Shown here piece by piece: positions 28,701 through 36,093 of a DNA stretch of 64,000 nucleotides. Numbering within the stretch: position 1 is the stretch's first letter; every line of letters starts with the position of its first letter. The notes beneath the pieces are model-generated. The model was not told the DNA's origin. It was given only the letters and a program-made list of their open reading frames with translations, and did not search any database. Source of the stretch: Bacteroidota bacterium (GTDB taxonomy: Bacteria > Bacteroidota > Bacteroidia > UBA4408); the NCBI GenBank assembly GCA_016718805.1, contig JADKCP010000003.1, positions 1-64,000 on the forward strand, written 5' to 3'. A program made the position numbers and the translations under genes.

Positions 28701-29447
28701 AAAACTGACGTTGCAATATGGACAAATAAAACAACCACTTTTACCAATAAGAGTATTTCGTCTTTATCGCCTAATACCGAATATCAGTTTAAAGTGCAAA
28801 CTAATTGCAATACTTCAACCAGTGATTACTCTTCAATATTCTTATTCCGAACCGCCCAATCTTTATCAAGTGCGAAAGCAGCAACTTCATATATGGCACG
28901 TGCAACACATAGTTCACTTGGGATAACTTTAAACTGGACTGCTACTAAGGAAGAGAATATTGCTTACTACAGTATTGAACGTTCAGAAGATAATATCGAA
29001 TTTGAACCTTTAAGAAATATTGCTGCAGCCGGAAACAGTAGTTTTGCACAAGACTATGAATTTAACGATATTGAAATGAAATTATCGCCAATAAATGGAA
29101 CAGTTTGGTACCGTTTATCGATGACTGATACAAAGGGAAATATTACCTACTTGAGAACCATTGAAGTTACACAGATTAACGAATTTGAAGATGTGTTTAA
29201 AGTATATCCTAACCCAACTAGTGATGACAATATTAACCTTACTGTGAAGTTAGACCATCATGAAGAAATGCTTGTAGTTTTAATGGATATTTTAGGAAAT
29301 CAAATTTATTCAAAAGTAATAGTAACCGACGATAATGGATTTGCTGCTTCCGGAATAAATCCAGGGAAAGACCTGAAGCCGGGCATCTATGAAATAGTTG
29401 GTTATTCATCTAAGCGACAAATGAGCAAAAAACTAATTATTTTTTAA
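19725..29447 (+). CDS. giant secreted protein: unknown N-domain, about 30 FN3 repeats, T9SS sorting signal
   Basis: The 3240-residue protein has a signal peptide (about 1-24, ending SSAQ) and an unrecognised globular domain (about 25-318). A run of about 30 fibronectin type III domains of 89-91 residues covers about 320-3045. Then come one more beta-sandwich-like segment and a T9SS type A sorting domain (VYPNPTSDDN near 3160, ending KKLIIF). Each FN3 repeat has the pattern C-x-x-P-x-G-L, W, GAxxY, YR, and YEFQVQ followed by Cys. Nearly all repeats carry two cysteines, one in the interdomain linker and one after the F strand, so disulfides are likely outside the cell. The protein is probably carried across the outer membrane and displayed or released, perhaps as an adhesin. 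The N-domain has acidic and aromatic residues (FEFEYWND, VDLVMLACYNAD) that suggest a TIM-barrel glycosidase-like fold, but I cannot assign it. Confidence 0.9.
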   Translation: MYKFFLRFFVIAVLLLAVGKTSSAQTNYSYKGMYVYDIDMFLNDASGNATNILFRYCRDSAFNAITISPGILNLNTSPTMTTKLAAFMKKARTQYGIRYISAVVSDYPTLITEVHPYQLSRTDTLERFNHYNFEFEYWNDANYLPGKLYCNNFLTPGGYTCDSVGAWSYFSKNMKSVDSLANVAGIKSTVYIGVSSKDTLKNRFVANTVDLVMLACYNADTSKLYMSHTVSKLTAYSTVNKVVDVLPIFASQTKSASENLKQYLTGPAPVGKHSEASVMPIFMREYATLSASVRSKIRIVGFKWFKYEGMPKDSSTTTLNSVPTGISATPSSTSASLSWGAVSGATGYRIMYAKANSYSFTTVNATTNSHTLSGLTANTAYHFLVYSVISGKTSISSPLTVFTTTASGGSCALPNGLSTSGISDVAATISWNAVSGASSYNLQYRIVGAASWVPTTSATTSKSLSALTASSNYEFQVQANCGAGNLSAFTASSNFSTTAAPCNAPTGLNSSGVTTNSATVGANSVQNATSYNIQYRAVGASSWNPTTSSTVTKTLSGLNASTSYEFQQQAVCPTNTSAFSASSNFSTPAPVCAIPSGLNSTAVTNASATLNWTAVSGATSYVIQYRVAGAASWTSATSTTTSKAISGLTASSNYEFQVQTVCSASNSSAFSTSSSFTTAAPPCNTPAGLSSSAITDNSATISWTAVSGATGYAIQYRVTGTSVWNTGTSATTSKSLSGLSASSTYEFQVQTTCAASATSSFSSSATFTTPAPPCNVPTGLTSSGLTSNGAVLSWTAFAGATGYTVQYRVVGASTWTSSACAVTSISLSGLVASSNYEFQVKSICSASNSSAFSASSTFSTPMPPCNLTTGLASSAVTHNAATLTWTAVAGASGYNINYRKVGAATWTSSTSATVSKSLSGLTPSSTYEFQVQTNCGSGNLSSFSSTATFTTSATPCALPSGLANSSLTSSSVTLNWSAVSGASGYAIQYRIVGSSSWTSVSSTTNSKAISGLNASSNYEFQVQSDCGGGNISAFTTSSTFTTPAPPCNAVTGLTSAAVTNNSVTLSWTDFAGAASYNIKYRIVGAASWTNTTSNVNTISLTGLNASSTYEFQVQSNCGTGTSAFSSSANFTTLAPPCNIPSGLSPSSVSNNSAVLSWNAISGAASYSIQYRIVGAASWSTASSATNNYNLSGLSANTAYEFAVQTICSSNSSSYSSAVSFATSAPPCLTSSALSTSAVTDNSATLNWAAVAGASSYAIQYRIVGNSAWQLATSTSNSTSISALVANSNYEFQVQTECTSGNTSPFTTAASFTTLPTPCLTPSALSSSSITDNSASLSWANNAAASSYNLRYRVIGSASWSSLISNVNTLNISGLNAVSNYEYQVQADCGSGNQSAFSSSSSFITLAPPCNIPTGLSSASVTDNSAILNWNSVSGAADYTLQYRIVGSSSWTSMTCATNSKALTGLTASSNYEFQVQTNCSSGNSSSFTSSSAFSTAAPPCFTPSGLAASSVTYNSATLNWTAVAGVSSYLVNYRIVGSASWTNSTSATSSKALTGLSALTNYEFQVKSDCGSGNTSAFSTVADFVTPAQPCNLPSGLNASAITYNSATLNWTAVAGVNSYNINYRISGTSTWTSLTSATNSKSITALAASSNYEFQIQSDCGNNNTSVFTSSALFSTPAPPCNAPTALSSSGITYNSASINWTGFAGASSYVLKYRIIGAATWTIVNPTTTSYSLTGLTSSANYEVKVQSDCGNSNVSSFTSTATFITPLPPCNTPSGLTSSSITSTSANLSWTAISGVTNYIVQYRVVGSATWTSTNSTNASKTINGLSAASAYEFQVQSDCGSGNLSSFSASSNFSTPAPPCDVPLGLTASSITDVSATLDWIDFAGATGYTVRYRTIGSANWTTITSVINTIIVTGLQAASTYEFQLQSNCGSGNSSIFSNSSSFTTLAPPCNSPSGLSASNVTNTSAVLTWSAFAGASSYTIKFREQGAASWTTQSSNVTTYSLSGLLANTTYEFAVQTNCGAGSNSSFSIPSTFATSAPPCVSPLGLTANSISDSSAVLSWNPVSTAVSYTVEYRITTSPQWYSVTTSAASVTINGLVASSNYEFQVQTSCSSGNSSPFSTAANFSTLAVPCLIPTGISASAITENSATLSWSNNPSAFSYSIQYREVGASAWISMSASLNSINILSLSSTTTYEFQVKAECGLANSSNYSTSYNFTTLSPPCIVPSGLGVSAVTSNSCVLDWNNLSGAGSYNYRYRSTGSSTWTTANATTNTVALSGLTAATNYEFQVQSDCGNSTTSAFSASSNFITQAAPCVVPGGLNSSAITYSTATLSWSASAGAIGYTLQYRISGSTSWTILNTVQATKNITGLNPAEQYEFEVAADCGSGNISAFSTTANFTTLAAPCSVPVGLSAIANSPNDANISWTSVGGAIAYTVQYRISGSATWLSVPSTTNSAYLSNLVHSSTYEYQVQSDCGSSNLSAFSANASFTTLVPPCNIPTGISATNITHNSAVLDWNSVSGAASYNVQYRIIGSSSWISATGGSASSFTLTSLTSAENYEFRVQTVCQTGNQSAFSNAVQFMTDVPPCNIPLGLAVSNITENSANLNWTTFNGAIGYNIQYRALTTTSWTTVQSNSNSYSLTNLTPSTIYEFHVESNCSSTITSGFGNPVQFTTDALPCIAPSGLNATSVGSSTATLTWISLPNATAYVVEYRLSGAAAWTNISANTNSVSLNNLSPAASYEYQVQSICATGNSAFSSVSNFSTSNPSCDAPINLTSASIGETTATISWAAVAGASLYLVEYRVVGTSIWTSVSSSNTTEILIGLLPASSYEFHVQTTCGASSTSAFSSGAYFVTLAPPCLVASNLASTGATSNSVNVSWDAVANASGYMVQYKPTGATNWVQVSSTTSPLGLVGLSAGTIYEFQVQTDCSYGLSAFSNSGSFATSAASANTCDTAGGLFASSIKSTSAKLNWNPVNGANTYKVQYKKTDVAIWTNKTTTFTNKSISSLSPNTEYQFKVQTNCNTSTSDYSSIFLFRTAQSLSSAKAATSYMARATHSSLGITLNWTATKEENIAYYSIERSEDNIEFEPLRNIAAAGNSSFAQDYEFNDIEMKLSPINGTVWYRLSMTDTKGNITYLRTIEVTQINEFEDVFKVYPNPTSDDNINLTVKLDHHEEMLVVLMDILGNQIYSKVIVTDDNGFAASGINPGKDLKPGIYEIVGYSSKRQMSKKLIIF
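20682..28860 (+). repeat. tandem FN3-encoding repeats, about 270 bases each
   Basis: One first divergent FN3 unit is followed by 29 units that each start at a TGT or TGC codon in the linker (first at about 20955, last at about 28598), spaced about 267-273 bases. The copies share protein-level motifs but differ widely at DNA level, so the expansion is old or has been diversified. One unit (about 21223-21490) lacks the core Trp found in the others, having VGANSV in that place. A few carry an extra Cys. Confidence 0.9.
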
Positions 29448-29465
29448 TCTAAAACCTAGCATATG

Positions 29466-29499
29466 AAAAGGGGAGGTGAGTTTCATCTCCCCTTTTTTT
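29466..29499 (+). terminator. Rho-independent terminator after the FN3 giant gene
   Basis: A stem with arms AAAAGGGGAG and CTCCCCTTTT, closed by a short loop and ending in seven T, lies 18 bases after the stop codon. Confidence 0.8.
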
Positions 29500-29679
29500 G
29501 TGACTTATTTTTTAAAGTATCGAAGCGAATAAATTCGATTGAGCAAGTAGAAATCGACAGCGATTCACAACCTCAATTCGCAGCAATAATTTGAACAAAC
29601 CTGCGTTGATAACTTACCCACAGCAGCCTAATTGCAGCCTTTATCCTGAGTAATTTTAACCAATTTAACTATTGTTACT

Positions 29680-32600
29680 ATGATACAGATTCGTGCGCCC
29701 CGAGCTTCGCTTATTTTAGTGTTTTTTTGTCTTATAATTTTCCAAACCTACGCACAAAAAACAACCATTTATACCGACAAGGACGCAACCTTTAAACTAG
29801 GTGTTGAGCTTTTTGAAAAGGAGAAATTTGGTTCTGCTCAAAAGCTTTTTCAAAAGTATCTTGAGAATTCCAAAGCACAAACTGAAGAAACAATAGATGC
29901 CGAATACTATTCAGCCATTTGTGCACTGGAGCTTTTTAATGAGGACGCCGAATTCTTACTTCGAAATTTTGTAACACGTCATCCTGAGAGTAAGCATATT
30001 AAGATGGCTTATTTCAATATGGGTAATTTTCAATACCGAAAAAAGCGATACAAAGAGGCAATAGTTTATTTTGAAAAAGTAAATCCGCTTGATTTAACCA
30101 ATGCTCAATTAACCGATTATTATTTTAAATTAGGTTACAGTTATTTTTCACGTCAAAATTATGAGAAAGCACAGAAATTATTTTTTGAAATAAAAGATGT
30201 CGATAACAAATACACTGCCCCTGCTCTTTACTACTACTCGCACATTGCCTACTTAAATAAAAATTATGAAACGGCACAAAAGGGATTTTTAAAGTTGTCC
30301 GACAATCCCAACTTCGGCCCTTTGGTTCCTTATTACATTGCTCAAATTTATTATTTGCAAGGGAAGTACGATGAAGTGATAAATTATGCGCCTGCATTAT
30401 TGGATTCGGCGAATATTAAACGACAACCGGAAATTGCGCACTTACTCGGAGATGCTTATTTTAAGAAGGGCAAGTACAGTGATGCATTACCTTATTTTGA
30501 AAAATATCAAAAATCGGCATCACAACTTTCACGCGGTGATTACTATCAAATAGCTTATTCCTATTACAAGGCGAATGATTTTACAAAAGCAATCCTTTAT
30601 TTTAAAAAATCAATAAAGGATGCTGATAGCTTAACTCAGTTGGCACACTATCACATGGCCGATTGTTACATACATAGCAACAATAAGCAACTTGCGCGTA
30701 TCTCAATGCAAACCGCCAGTAAAATGAATTTTGATAAAGAAATTCAAGAAGATGCACTTTTTAATTTTGCTAAGTTAGCCTTTGAGCTTTCTTACAATCC
30801 CTATCAGGAAGCCATTTCAGCATTTGAAACTTACATTAGACAATACCCTAATTCGCCTCGCCTTGATGAAGCTTATAACTATTTGGTGAATGTGTACCTG
30901 ACTACAAAGAATTACAAAGATGCACTTACATCCATTGAGAAAATTCAGCAAAAGTCGCAGAACATGCAGTTTGCCTATCAAAAAATTGCCTATTACCGGG
31001 GTGTGGAATTATTCAACGACAAGAGCCTCGAAAATGCAATTACAAATTTTAATAAAGCCCTAATTTACCCTAAGGATAAATCCATTAATGCATTGAGTTA
31101 TTACTGGAAAGGGGAAGCTTATTATCGAATGGGAAATTATACCGACGCAATTAAAGCTTACAAAAGTTTCTTGTTTGAACCCGGGGCTGCATTGCTTTCG
31201 GTATTTAAAACAGCAAATTATAATTTGGGATATGCTTTTTTTAAATCGGCTGATTATCCAAACGCAATTATCTGGTTTCGCAAGTATGTAGGAACTCCGG
31301 ATCAGGAAAACCAAGATACTAAAAAACTGAACGATGCCTACACTCGAATTGGAGATGCTTATTTTGTGAGTAAAGATTATTCAAATGCCGTTGAGTATTA
31401 TAGTCAAGCGGCAAAAATTAACGCACTCAACAACGATTATGTAGTGTTTCAACAAGCTAGTGCAATGGGTGTGCTTGGAAGGTTTGACAGTAAAATTGAA
31501 ACCTTGCAGAAATTGATAAATACTTATCCCAAATCACCTTATTTGGATGATGCTAAATATGAATTGGCAAATACTTACTTAATTCAAAATCAAAATGAGA
31601 AGGCGTTAAGTGTTTTAACTAAACTGGTTGATGAATTTCCAAACAGCAGTTACGTTAAAAAATGCTTACTTAAAATGGCTTTGATTTATTACAACAGCGA
31701 CCAGAATAAGCTGGCTTTGGAATTGAACAAAAGAATTATTGCCGACTATCCTCAATCAGCTGAAGCACGCGAAGCATTAACCAATATGCGCACGATATAT
31801 ATTGAAACAAGCAATTTGGCTGAATTTGAAGACTATCTCAAAACAAAATCAATTACAATAAGTGCTTCAACTCTTGATAGCGCCACTTATGAAGCTGCCG
31901 AACTTCGCTATGTGAAAGGTGACTGTGAAAATGCTTCCAAAGATTTTGATGCTTATTTGACCCGTTATCCGAATGCCTATTTTAAATTGAATGCAAATTT
32001 TTACAAAGCTGAATGTGACTACAAATACGGCTTTCTTGCGGATGCTTTAAAAGGTTATGTATACGTAACAGAGCAATCGAAATCAAATTTCACAGAAAAG
32101 GCCTTGATCAAATCTGCCTATATCTATTTTAAACGGGGCGCATATACCGAAGCACTTGCAGCCTACACAAAGTTGGAAGAAATAGCAGAGGTTCCGTCTA
32201 ATATTATGGATGCACGAATTGGTCAAATGCGCAGCAATTTTCAATTGAAACAATATTCAATGGCCATTGCTACCTCAAAAAAAATAATTGCAATGGAAAA
32301 AATCCCCAATGAAATTCTCTATGAATGTCATTCATTGAATGCAAAATCATACCTGGCAAGTGGGAATGATTCTTTGGCGATGGATGAATTTGTAATTACT
32401 TCGAAGCTTACGAAAAATGAACTGGGTGCTGAAGCAAAATACAACATTGCTGTATTGCAGTTTAAAAAGGCCGAGTACCAAGCCTCCGAAAAAACAATCG
32501 ACGATATTATCAAACAAGTTCCTTCTTACGATTACTGGATTGCTAAAAGCTTTATACTGTGGGCAGATATATACATGGCACTAAAAGATAACTTCCAGGC

Positions 32601-32799
32601 AAAGGCAACGCTTCAAAGTATTATCGACAATGCAGAGATAGCCGAATTAGTAGAAGAAGCAAAACAAAAATTGGCAGCAATTAATAAAGCAGAAGCAGAT
32701 GCAGTAACTACTTCAAAGCCCGAGTTGATTGAAATTCCTTTTGAAGAAAGCAAATTGGAAAATATGCAACTATTCAATGATACACTTAATAAGAAATAA
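29680..32799 (+). CDS. large secreted/periplasmic TPR protein
   Basis: The protein has 1039 residues with a Sec signal peptide (hydrophobic ASLILVFFCLIIF, ending QTYAQ). Many tetratricopeptide and Sel1-like helical repeats fill nearly the whole length, with recurrent patterns such as A-x-x-Y-F-x-K and YYKANDFTKAILYFKK. There is no lipobox, so it is probably soluble in the periplasm or outer-membrane associated. It is 24 bases upstream of a putative beta-barrel gene on the same strand. This TPR-barrel pairing recurs in Bacteroidota as I recall it, which suggests the TPR protein works with that barrel. Its partner and function are unknown; it is too different in length and context to be called SprE or PorW. 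Confidence 0.8.
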   Translation: MIQIRAPRASLILVFFCLIIFQTYAQKTTIYTDKDATFKLGVELFEKEKFGSAQKLFQKYLENSKAQTEETIDAEYYSAICALELFNEDAEFLLRNFVTRHPESKHIKMAYFNMGNFQYRKKRYKEAIVYFEKVNPLDLTNAQLTDYYFKLGYSYFSRQNYEKAQKLFFEIKDVDNKYTAPALYYYSHIAYLNKNYETAQKGFLKLSDNPNFGPLVPYYIAQIYYLQGKYDEVINYAPALLDSANIKRQPEIAHLLGDAYFKKGKYSDALPYFEKYQKSASQLSRGDYYQIAYSYYKANDFTKAILYFKKSIKDADSLTQLAHYHMADCYIHSNNKQLARISMQTASKMNFDKEIQEDALFNFAKLAFELSYNPYQEAISAFETYIRQYPNSPRLDEAYNYLVNVYLTTKNYKDALTSIEKIQQKSQNMQFAYQKIAYYRGVELFNDKSLENAITNFNKALIYPKDKSINALSYYWKGEAYYRMGNYTDAIKAYKSFLFEPGAALLSVFKTANYNLGYAFFKSADYPNAIIWFRKYVGTPDQENQDTKKLNDAYTRIGDAYFVSKDYSNAVEYYSQAAKINALNNDYVVFQQASAMGVLGRFDSKIETLQKLINTYPKSPYLDDAKYELANTYLIQNQNEKALSVLTKLVDEFPNSSYVKKCLLKMALIYYNSDQNKLALELNKRIIADYPQSAEAREALTNMRTIYIETSNLAEFEDYLKTKSITISASTLDSATYEAAELRYVKGDCENASKDFDAYLTRYPNAYFKLNANFYKAECDYKYGFLADALKGYVYVTEQSKSNFTEKALIKSAYIYFKRGAYTEALAAYTKLEEIAEVPSNIMDARIGQMRSNFQLKQYSMAIATSKKIIAMEKIPNEILYECHSLNAKSYLASGNDSLAMDEFVITSKLTKNELGAEAKYNIAVLQFKKAEYQASEKTIDDIIKQVPSYDYWIAKSFILWADIYMALKDNFQAKATLQSIIDNAEIAELVEEAKQKLAAINKAEADAVTTSKPELIEIPFEESKLENMQLFNDTLNKK

Positions 32800-32823
32800 T
32801 TATCCCGTTTTAACATCGCACAC

Positions 32824-34536
32824 ATGAAGCATTTCAAGATAATATTATCAAGTATTTCAAGCATGTTACTTGTACTGGTATTCACGGTACAGAATACATT
32901 TGCTCAAACCGAACGCAAAGCCGGCGACGACCTTGGTACTGAACAGGTAAATGTAGTGCAGGATTATAAACCTACCATTGTTGATGCTGTAAAGTTAAAC
33001 GACAATCCACAGGTGAATGATTCTACACCGCTAGATCCTAAACTCAGCTATAAATTATTGAGTAAGCATTTTGAAAATAATTTTGAGTTGGAACCCATTA
33101 CCGCAGCTAAAATGAAAGGGGAACCTTTGACTAAACTTTACAAGAGTTATGTAAAGGTTGGTTTAGGAACTTATACTACACCTTATGCAGAGGCCTTTAT
33201 TTCAAATTTAAGATCGAAGGAATTTTTGGTAGGGGCGCATGGTAAACATTTATCCTCGACTTATAAAACAAAAGAAAAAGTTTCGGCAGGTTTTAGTGAT
33301 AATGAATTGGGGGTTTTTGGGAAGTATTTCTTTAAGGAAAGCACGCTAACTGGAGCGCTTGATTACAATCGAAATGGAATGCACTATTATGGTGTTGATA
33401 GAGGCATAAGCGATTCAATAATTGATAAAGTAGGAAGCAAGCAAGCATATACCAATATTGGTTTTAATGCAAAATTAGCTTCAACTGAGAACGACACCGA
33501 TAAATTATTTTATAACGGTGCAATTGGCTTTTACAATTTTAGTGAAGATGGACCTGCTACTGAAAATAATTTTTTACTCGATGCAACATTAAGTAAATAC
33601 GTAAAAACTGAACTTTTTGGAGCCAATGTTATGGTCGACTACTACAGCAATAAAAATTCACTGAGCAGTTTTAACGAAGCGTTAGTAACCATTGCTCCTT
33701 TTGTAAAAGCAGCACAAGCCAAATGGCAAGCAACACTTGGAATTAAAGTGACGGTTGAGTCTTCATCCGGCAAAACTCATTTTTTACCCAACTTGCATGC
33801 AAACTATCAGTTGGTCGAGAATATGCTTGCTGTATATTTAGATATTGAAGGAAAAACGGAGCGAAACAGCTATAAAAAATTAGCAACAGAAAATCCATTT
33901 ATCTTGTCTTCTTTACCCATTCAAAATAGCACAGCACCAATTAGTGCAACACTTGGTTTTAGAGGTAATATTAGTTCTGAAATTTCTTTTCACGTGTCAG
34001 GAAATTATACCAGTAAAAAGGATATGCCATTGTATGTTAACTATGCCTTGGATATGGAGCAAAGCAGATTTACTTTACTGTTTGATAATGCGAATATTTT
34101 TAATGTTCACGGCGAATTAGCCTATACAAAAAGCGATAAATTTAGAATTGGTGCCAAAGTCGACTATTTTCACTATGTAATGGAAAATGAAACTAAAGCC
34201 TGGCATCGCCCTTCCATGGAACTTAGTATGAATGGTAAATACAATTTGCAAAACAAAATTTGGATTATTGCGGATGTATTTGGCATTAGTAAACAGTATG
34301 CAAAAATTTCGAGCTTGGATGGACTAACTCCAATCTACTATCAACCGGTTATAAGCACAAGCGAACGTGAATTAAAGGGTATTGTAGATATCAATTTGGG
34401 TGTAGAATATTTATATAACAAACGTTTATCAGCTTTTGTAAAGTTTAATAATATTGCTGTTTATTGCTATTATCGTTGGAATAACTATCCTAATCAGCGT
34501 TTCAATTTAATGGCTGGATTAACGTATGCCTTCTAG
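32824..34536 (+). CDS. outer-membrane beta-barrel protein (TonB-receptor-like barrel)
   Basis: The 570-residue protein has a signal peptide (ending NTFAQ) and an N-terminal segment TEQVNVVQDYKPTIVDA that resembles the start of a group of Bacteroidota barrels annotated as TonB-dependent-receptor-like. The rest consists of alternating short amphipathic strands, with many aromatic and polar residues, ending in a typical C-terminal aromatic strand (FNLMAGLTYAF). I see no plug domain or TonB box. It is probably the membrane component of a two-gene unit with the upstream TPR protein. Confidence 0.75.
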   Translation: MKHFKIILSSISSMLLVLVFTVQNTFAQTERKAGDDLGTEQVNVVQDYKPTIVDAVKLNDNPQVNDSTPLDPKLSYKLLSKHFENNFELEPITAAKMKGEPLTKLYKSYVKVGLGTYTTPYAEAFISNLRSKEFLVGAHGKHLSSTYKTKEKVSAGFSDNELGVFGKYFFKESTLTGALDYNRNGMHYYGVDRGISDSIIDKVGSKQAYTNIGFNAKLASTENDTDKLFYNGAIGFYNFSEDGPATENNFLLDATLSKYVKTELFGANVMVDYYSNKNSLSSFNEALVTIAPFVKAAQAKWQATLGIKVTVESSSGKTHFLPNLHANYQLVENMLAVYLDIEGKTERNSYKKLATENPFILSSLPIQNSTAPISATLGFRGNISSEISFHVSGNYTSKKDMPLYVNYALDMEQSRFTLLFDNANIFNVHGELAYTKSDKFRIGAKVDYFHYVMENETKAWHRPSMELSMNGKYNLQNKIWIIADVFGISKQYAKISSLDGLTPIYYQPVISTSERELKGIVDINLGVEYLYNKRLSAFVKFNNIAVYCYYRWNNYPNQRFNLMAGLTYAF

Positions 34537-34555
34537 CACAAGCGTATTTAAGAAA

Positions 34556-34588
34556 TAAAAAAGGCAGCTATTTGGCTGCCTTTTTTTT
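34556..34588 (+). terminator. bidirectional terminator between barrel gene and small protein gene
   Basis: A stem of GGCAGC and GCTGCC with loop TATTTG is flanked by an A run and eight T, so it can act on both strands. It includes the stop codon and last codons of the converging small gene, whose lysine and alanine codons form the stem. Confidence 0.75.
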
Positions 34589-34831
34589 CTTTACGTCTGC
34601 GTCTATCTTTCGAACTGTTTTCTCGACTCCTTCAGCAGTTTTCTTCGATATTTTTTCTATGTTTTTTCCGCTCTCTTTGGCAACATATTCAACATTTTTA
34701 GCAGCTTTCTTTGTTACTACCTTAGTATTGTGTTCAATGTCGCGGGTAATTTTGTCGGTTTTATGCTGTTGAGCATGCGCACAGAAATGTACTTGAATAA
34801 ATAGCCCTAGTGTTAAAATTTTGAGATTCAT
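34568..34831 (-). CDS. small secreted Lys-rich helical protein
   Basis: The protein has 87 residues. A signal peptide (LKILTLGLFIQVHFCAHAQ) is followed by a highly charged stretch with recurring KxxAKNVEYVAKESGKNIEKISKKTA-like 11-residue periodicity, typical of an amphipathic helix or LEA-like protein. No known family is recognised. The gene's stop lies inside the bidirectional terminator. The 35225-34914 gene upstream on the same strand also encodes a small secreted Lys-rich protein, but the two share no obvious sequence. Confidence 0.6.
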   Translation of the reverse strand: MNLKILTLGLFIQVHFCAHAQQHKTDKITRDIEHNTKVVTKKAAKNVEYVAKESGKNIEKISKKTAEGVEKTVRKIDADVKKKKAAK

Positions 34832-34913
34832 GGATGAGTTAAAAGAATTAAAATTAAACGATTATAGGAAGTACAAATACTACTTTTAACGGTATAAGCT
34901 TTCTTTACACTAC

Positions 34914-35225
34914 TTATTTTCCTTTGTTTTCTTTATATCGTTTATCGGGAGTACCGTCCGATTTCAGTTTTTTATTTTCTTTGTAACGCTTATCCGGAGT
35001 ACCGTCAGCCTTGGTTTTTACTGCAGTGTTTTTTTGGGCTTCAACCTTTGCCTGCTTGCGCATTTCCGCATTTTCAGATTTCATTTTTGCCTTCTCCTTT
35101 TTTTGATTGGAGGTAGCTTCTTGTTTTATTCCTAAAACTCTTGAATTAGCAAATGCAGCAGTTTGTATACTTAATCCCAATAAGAAAAAGCTTGCTGCTA
35201 AAATTAGTTTTTTCATAGTATTCAA
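34914..35225 (-). CDS. small secreted protein with two DGTPDKRYKENK repeats
   Basis: The protein has 103 residues: a signal peptide (about 1-26), a charged Lys/Glu/Ala-rich middle, and two copies of the 12-residue sequence DGTPDKRYKENK, 16 residues (48 bases) apart, forming the C-terminus. The repeat is hydrophilic with an Asp-Gly turn that might bind a cation; this is inference. I recognise no named family. It sits in a run of minus-strand small secreted proteins. Confidence 0.65.
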   Translation of the reverse strand: MNTMKKLILAASFFLLGLSIQTAAFANSRVLGIKQEATSNQKKEKAKMKSENAEMRKQAKVEAQKNTAVKTKADGTPDKRYKENKKLKSDGTPDKRYKENKGK

Positions 35226-35262
35226 ATTTATTGGTTGAAATTTTTGATGACAATATTAGTAC

Positions 35263-35931
35263 TTATTTAATATAATAATCAGTGGTGGAATTTTTATTCA
35301 ATAAACGATTTTCTTTTGCAGCCTTTTCGATGATGGAACGATACCTGTCAATTTTACGCCAAGTGCGTGCATTTTGATTAAAACGGTCATAAAAATAGCT
35401 AATAGGATGTGAAAGCTCTGTTGCATTATATAATATACTTTTATTTTTCAGCATTGCTCTTCTACTCAATTCTTCAAAAGCTTTTAAGCTATCAGCTGTT
35501 AAGTAATGCGAAAATTGTTTTTGCAATTCCTGTCGAGAATAATCACGAAATACAAATGTTTTTAATTCTACTGTATCTGAACTCATTAAAACTTGTAAGT
35601 TGTAATTTTTTGCTAGTAAATCGCGTTTAAAATGAAAATTATAAGGAGCATATCCAACCGAACTGAAGTTAATAGTATCGCCTAAATTCATTCCAATACT
35701 AAAATATCCAAATGGATTACTGATAGTGCCCAATTTTGAACGAGAATTTACAATACTCGCATTTGCTATGGGTTTTAAGCTGTCTTTACTTAAAATATAC
35801 CCGGTTAATATTGCCAAATTTTTTGCTTCTGGCGCAACTTGTCCCCATCCCTGAAAATTAAAACAGAAAGTACTACTAAAAAATACCCAAACTACCAAAT
35901 ATTTTACCCCTGTTTTTTGCCTAAAATTCAT
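35263..35931 (-). CDS. CarboxypepD_reg-like domain secreted protein
   Basis: The protein has 222 residues, with an N-terminal hydrophobic segment (VWVFFSSTFCFNF) that may be a signal peptide and then a beta-sandwich of the carboxypeptidase-regulatory-like type: LTGYILSKDSLKPIANASI, GTISNPFGYFSI, and GDTINFSSVGYAP. The C-terminal half (about 120-222) is polar and helical without a known motif. Such proteins are common in Bacteroidota envelopes, but no specific role can be assigned. It is divergent from gyrB. Confidence 0.75.
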   Translation of the reverse strand: MNFRQKTGVKYLVVWVFFSSTFCFNFQGWGQVAPEAKNLAILTGYILSKDSLKPIANASIVNSRSKLGTISNPFGYFSIGMNLGDTINFSSVGYAPYNFHFKRDLLAKNYNLQVLMSSDTVELKTFVFRDYSRQELQKQFSHYLTADSLKAFEELSRRAMLKNKSILYNATELSHPISYFYDRFNQNARTWRKIDRYRSIIEKAAKENRLLNKNSTTDYYIK

Positions 35932-36044
35932 TGCGAACGAAAGTATTTATTTTATCCCTTTTTAAAAGCTAAAATATGTGAAAAAAATGTTAATAAAAAC
36001 CTTGATTTATCTTGCGTTCAAGAAATTTAGGGCGATAAAAATTG

Positions 36045-36052
36045 TATATTTG
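36045..36052 (+). promoter_or_regulatory. gyrB -7 element
   Basis: TATATTTG matches the Bacteroidota -7 consensus TAnnTTTG, about 42 bases before the gyrB ATG. No good -33 is visible. Confidence 0.4.
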
Positions 36053-36093
36053 TTTTTTATTAAAAATCACGTAAAAATTAGTCAAATTTAGTA

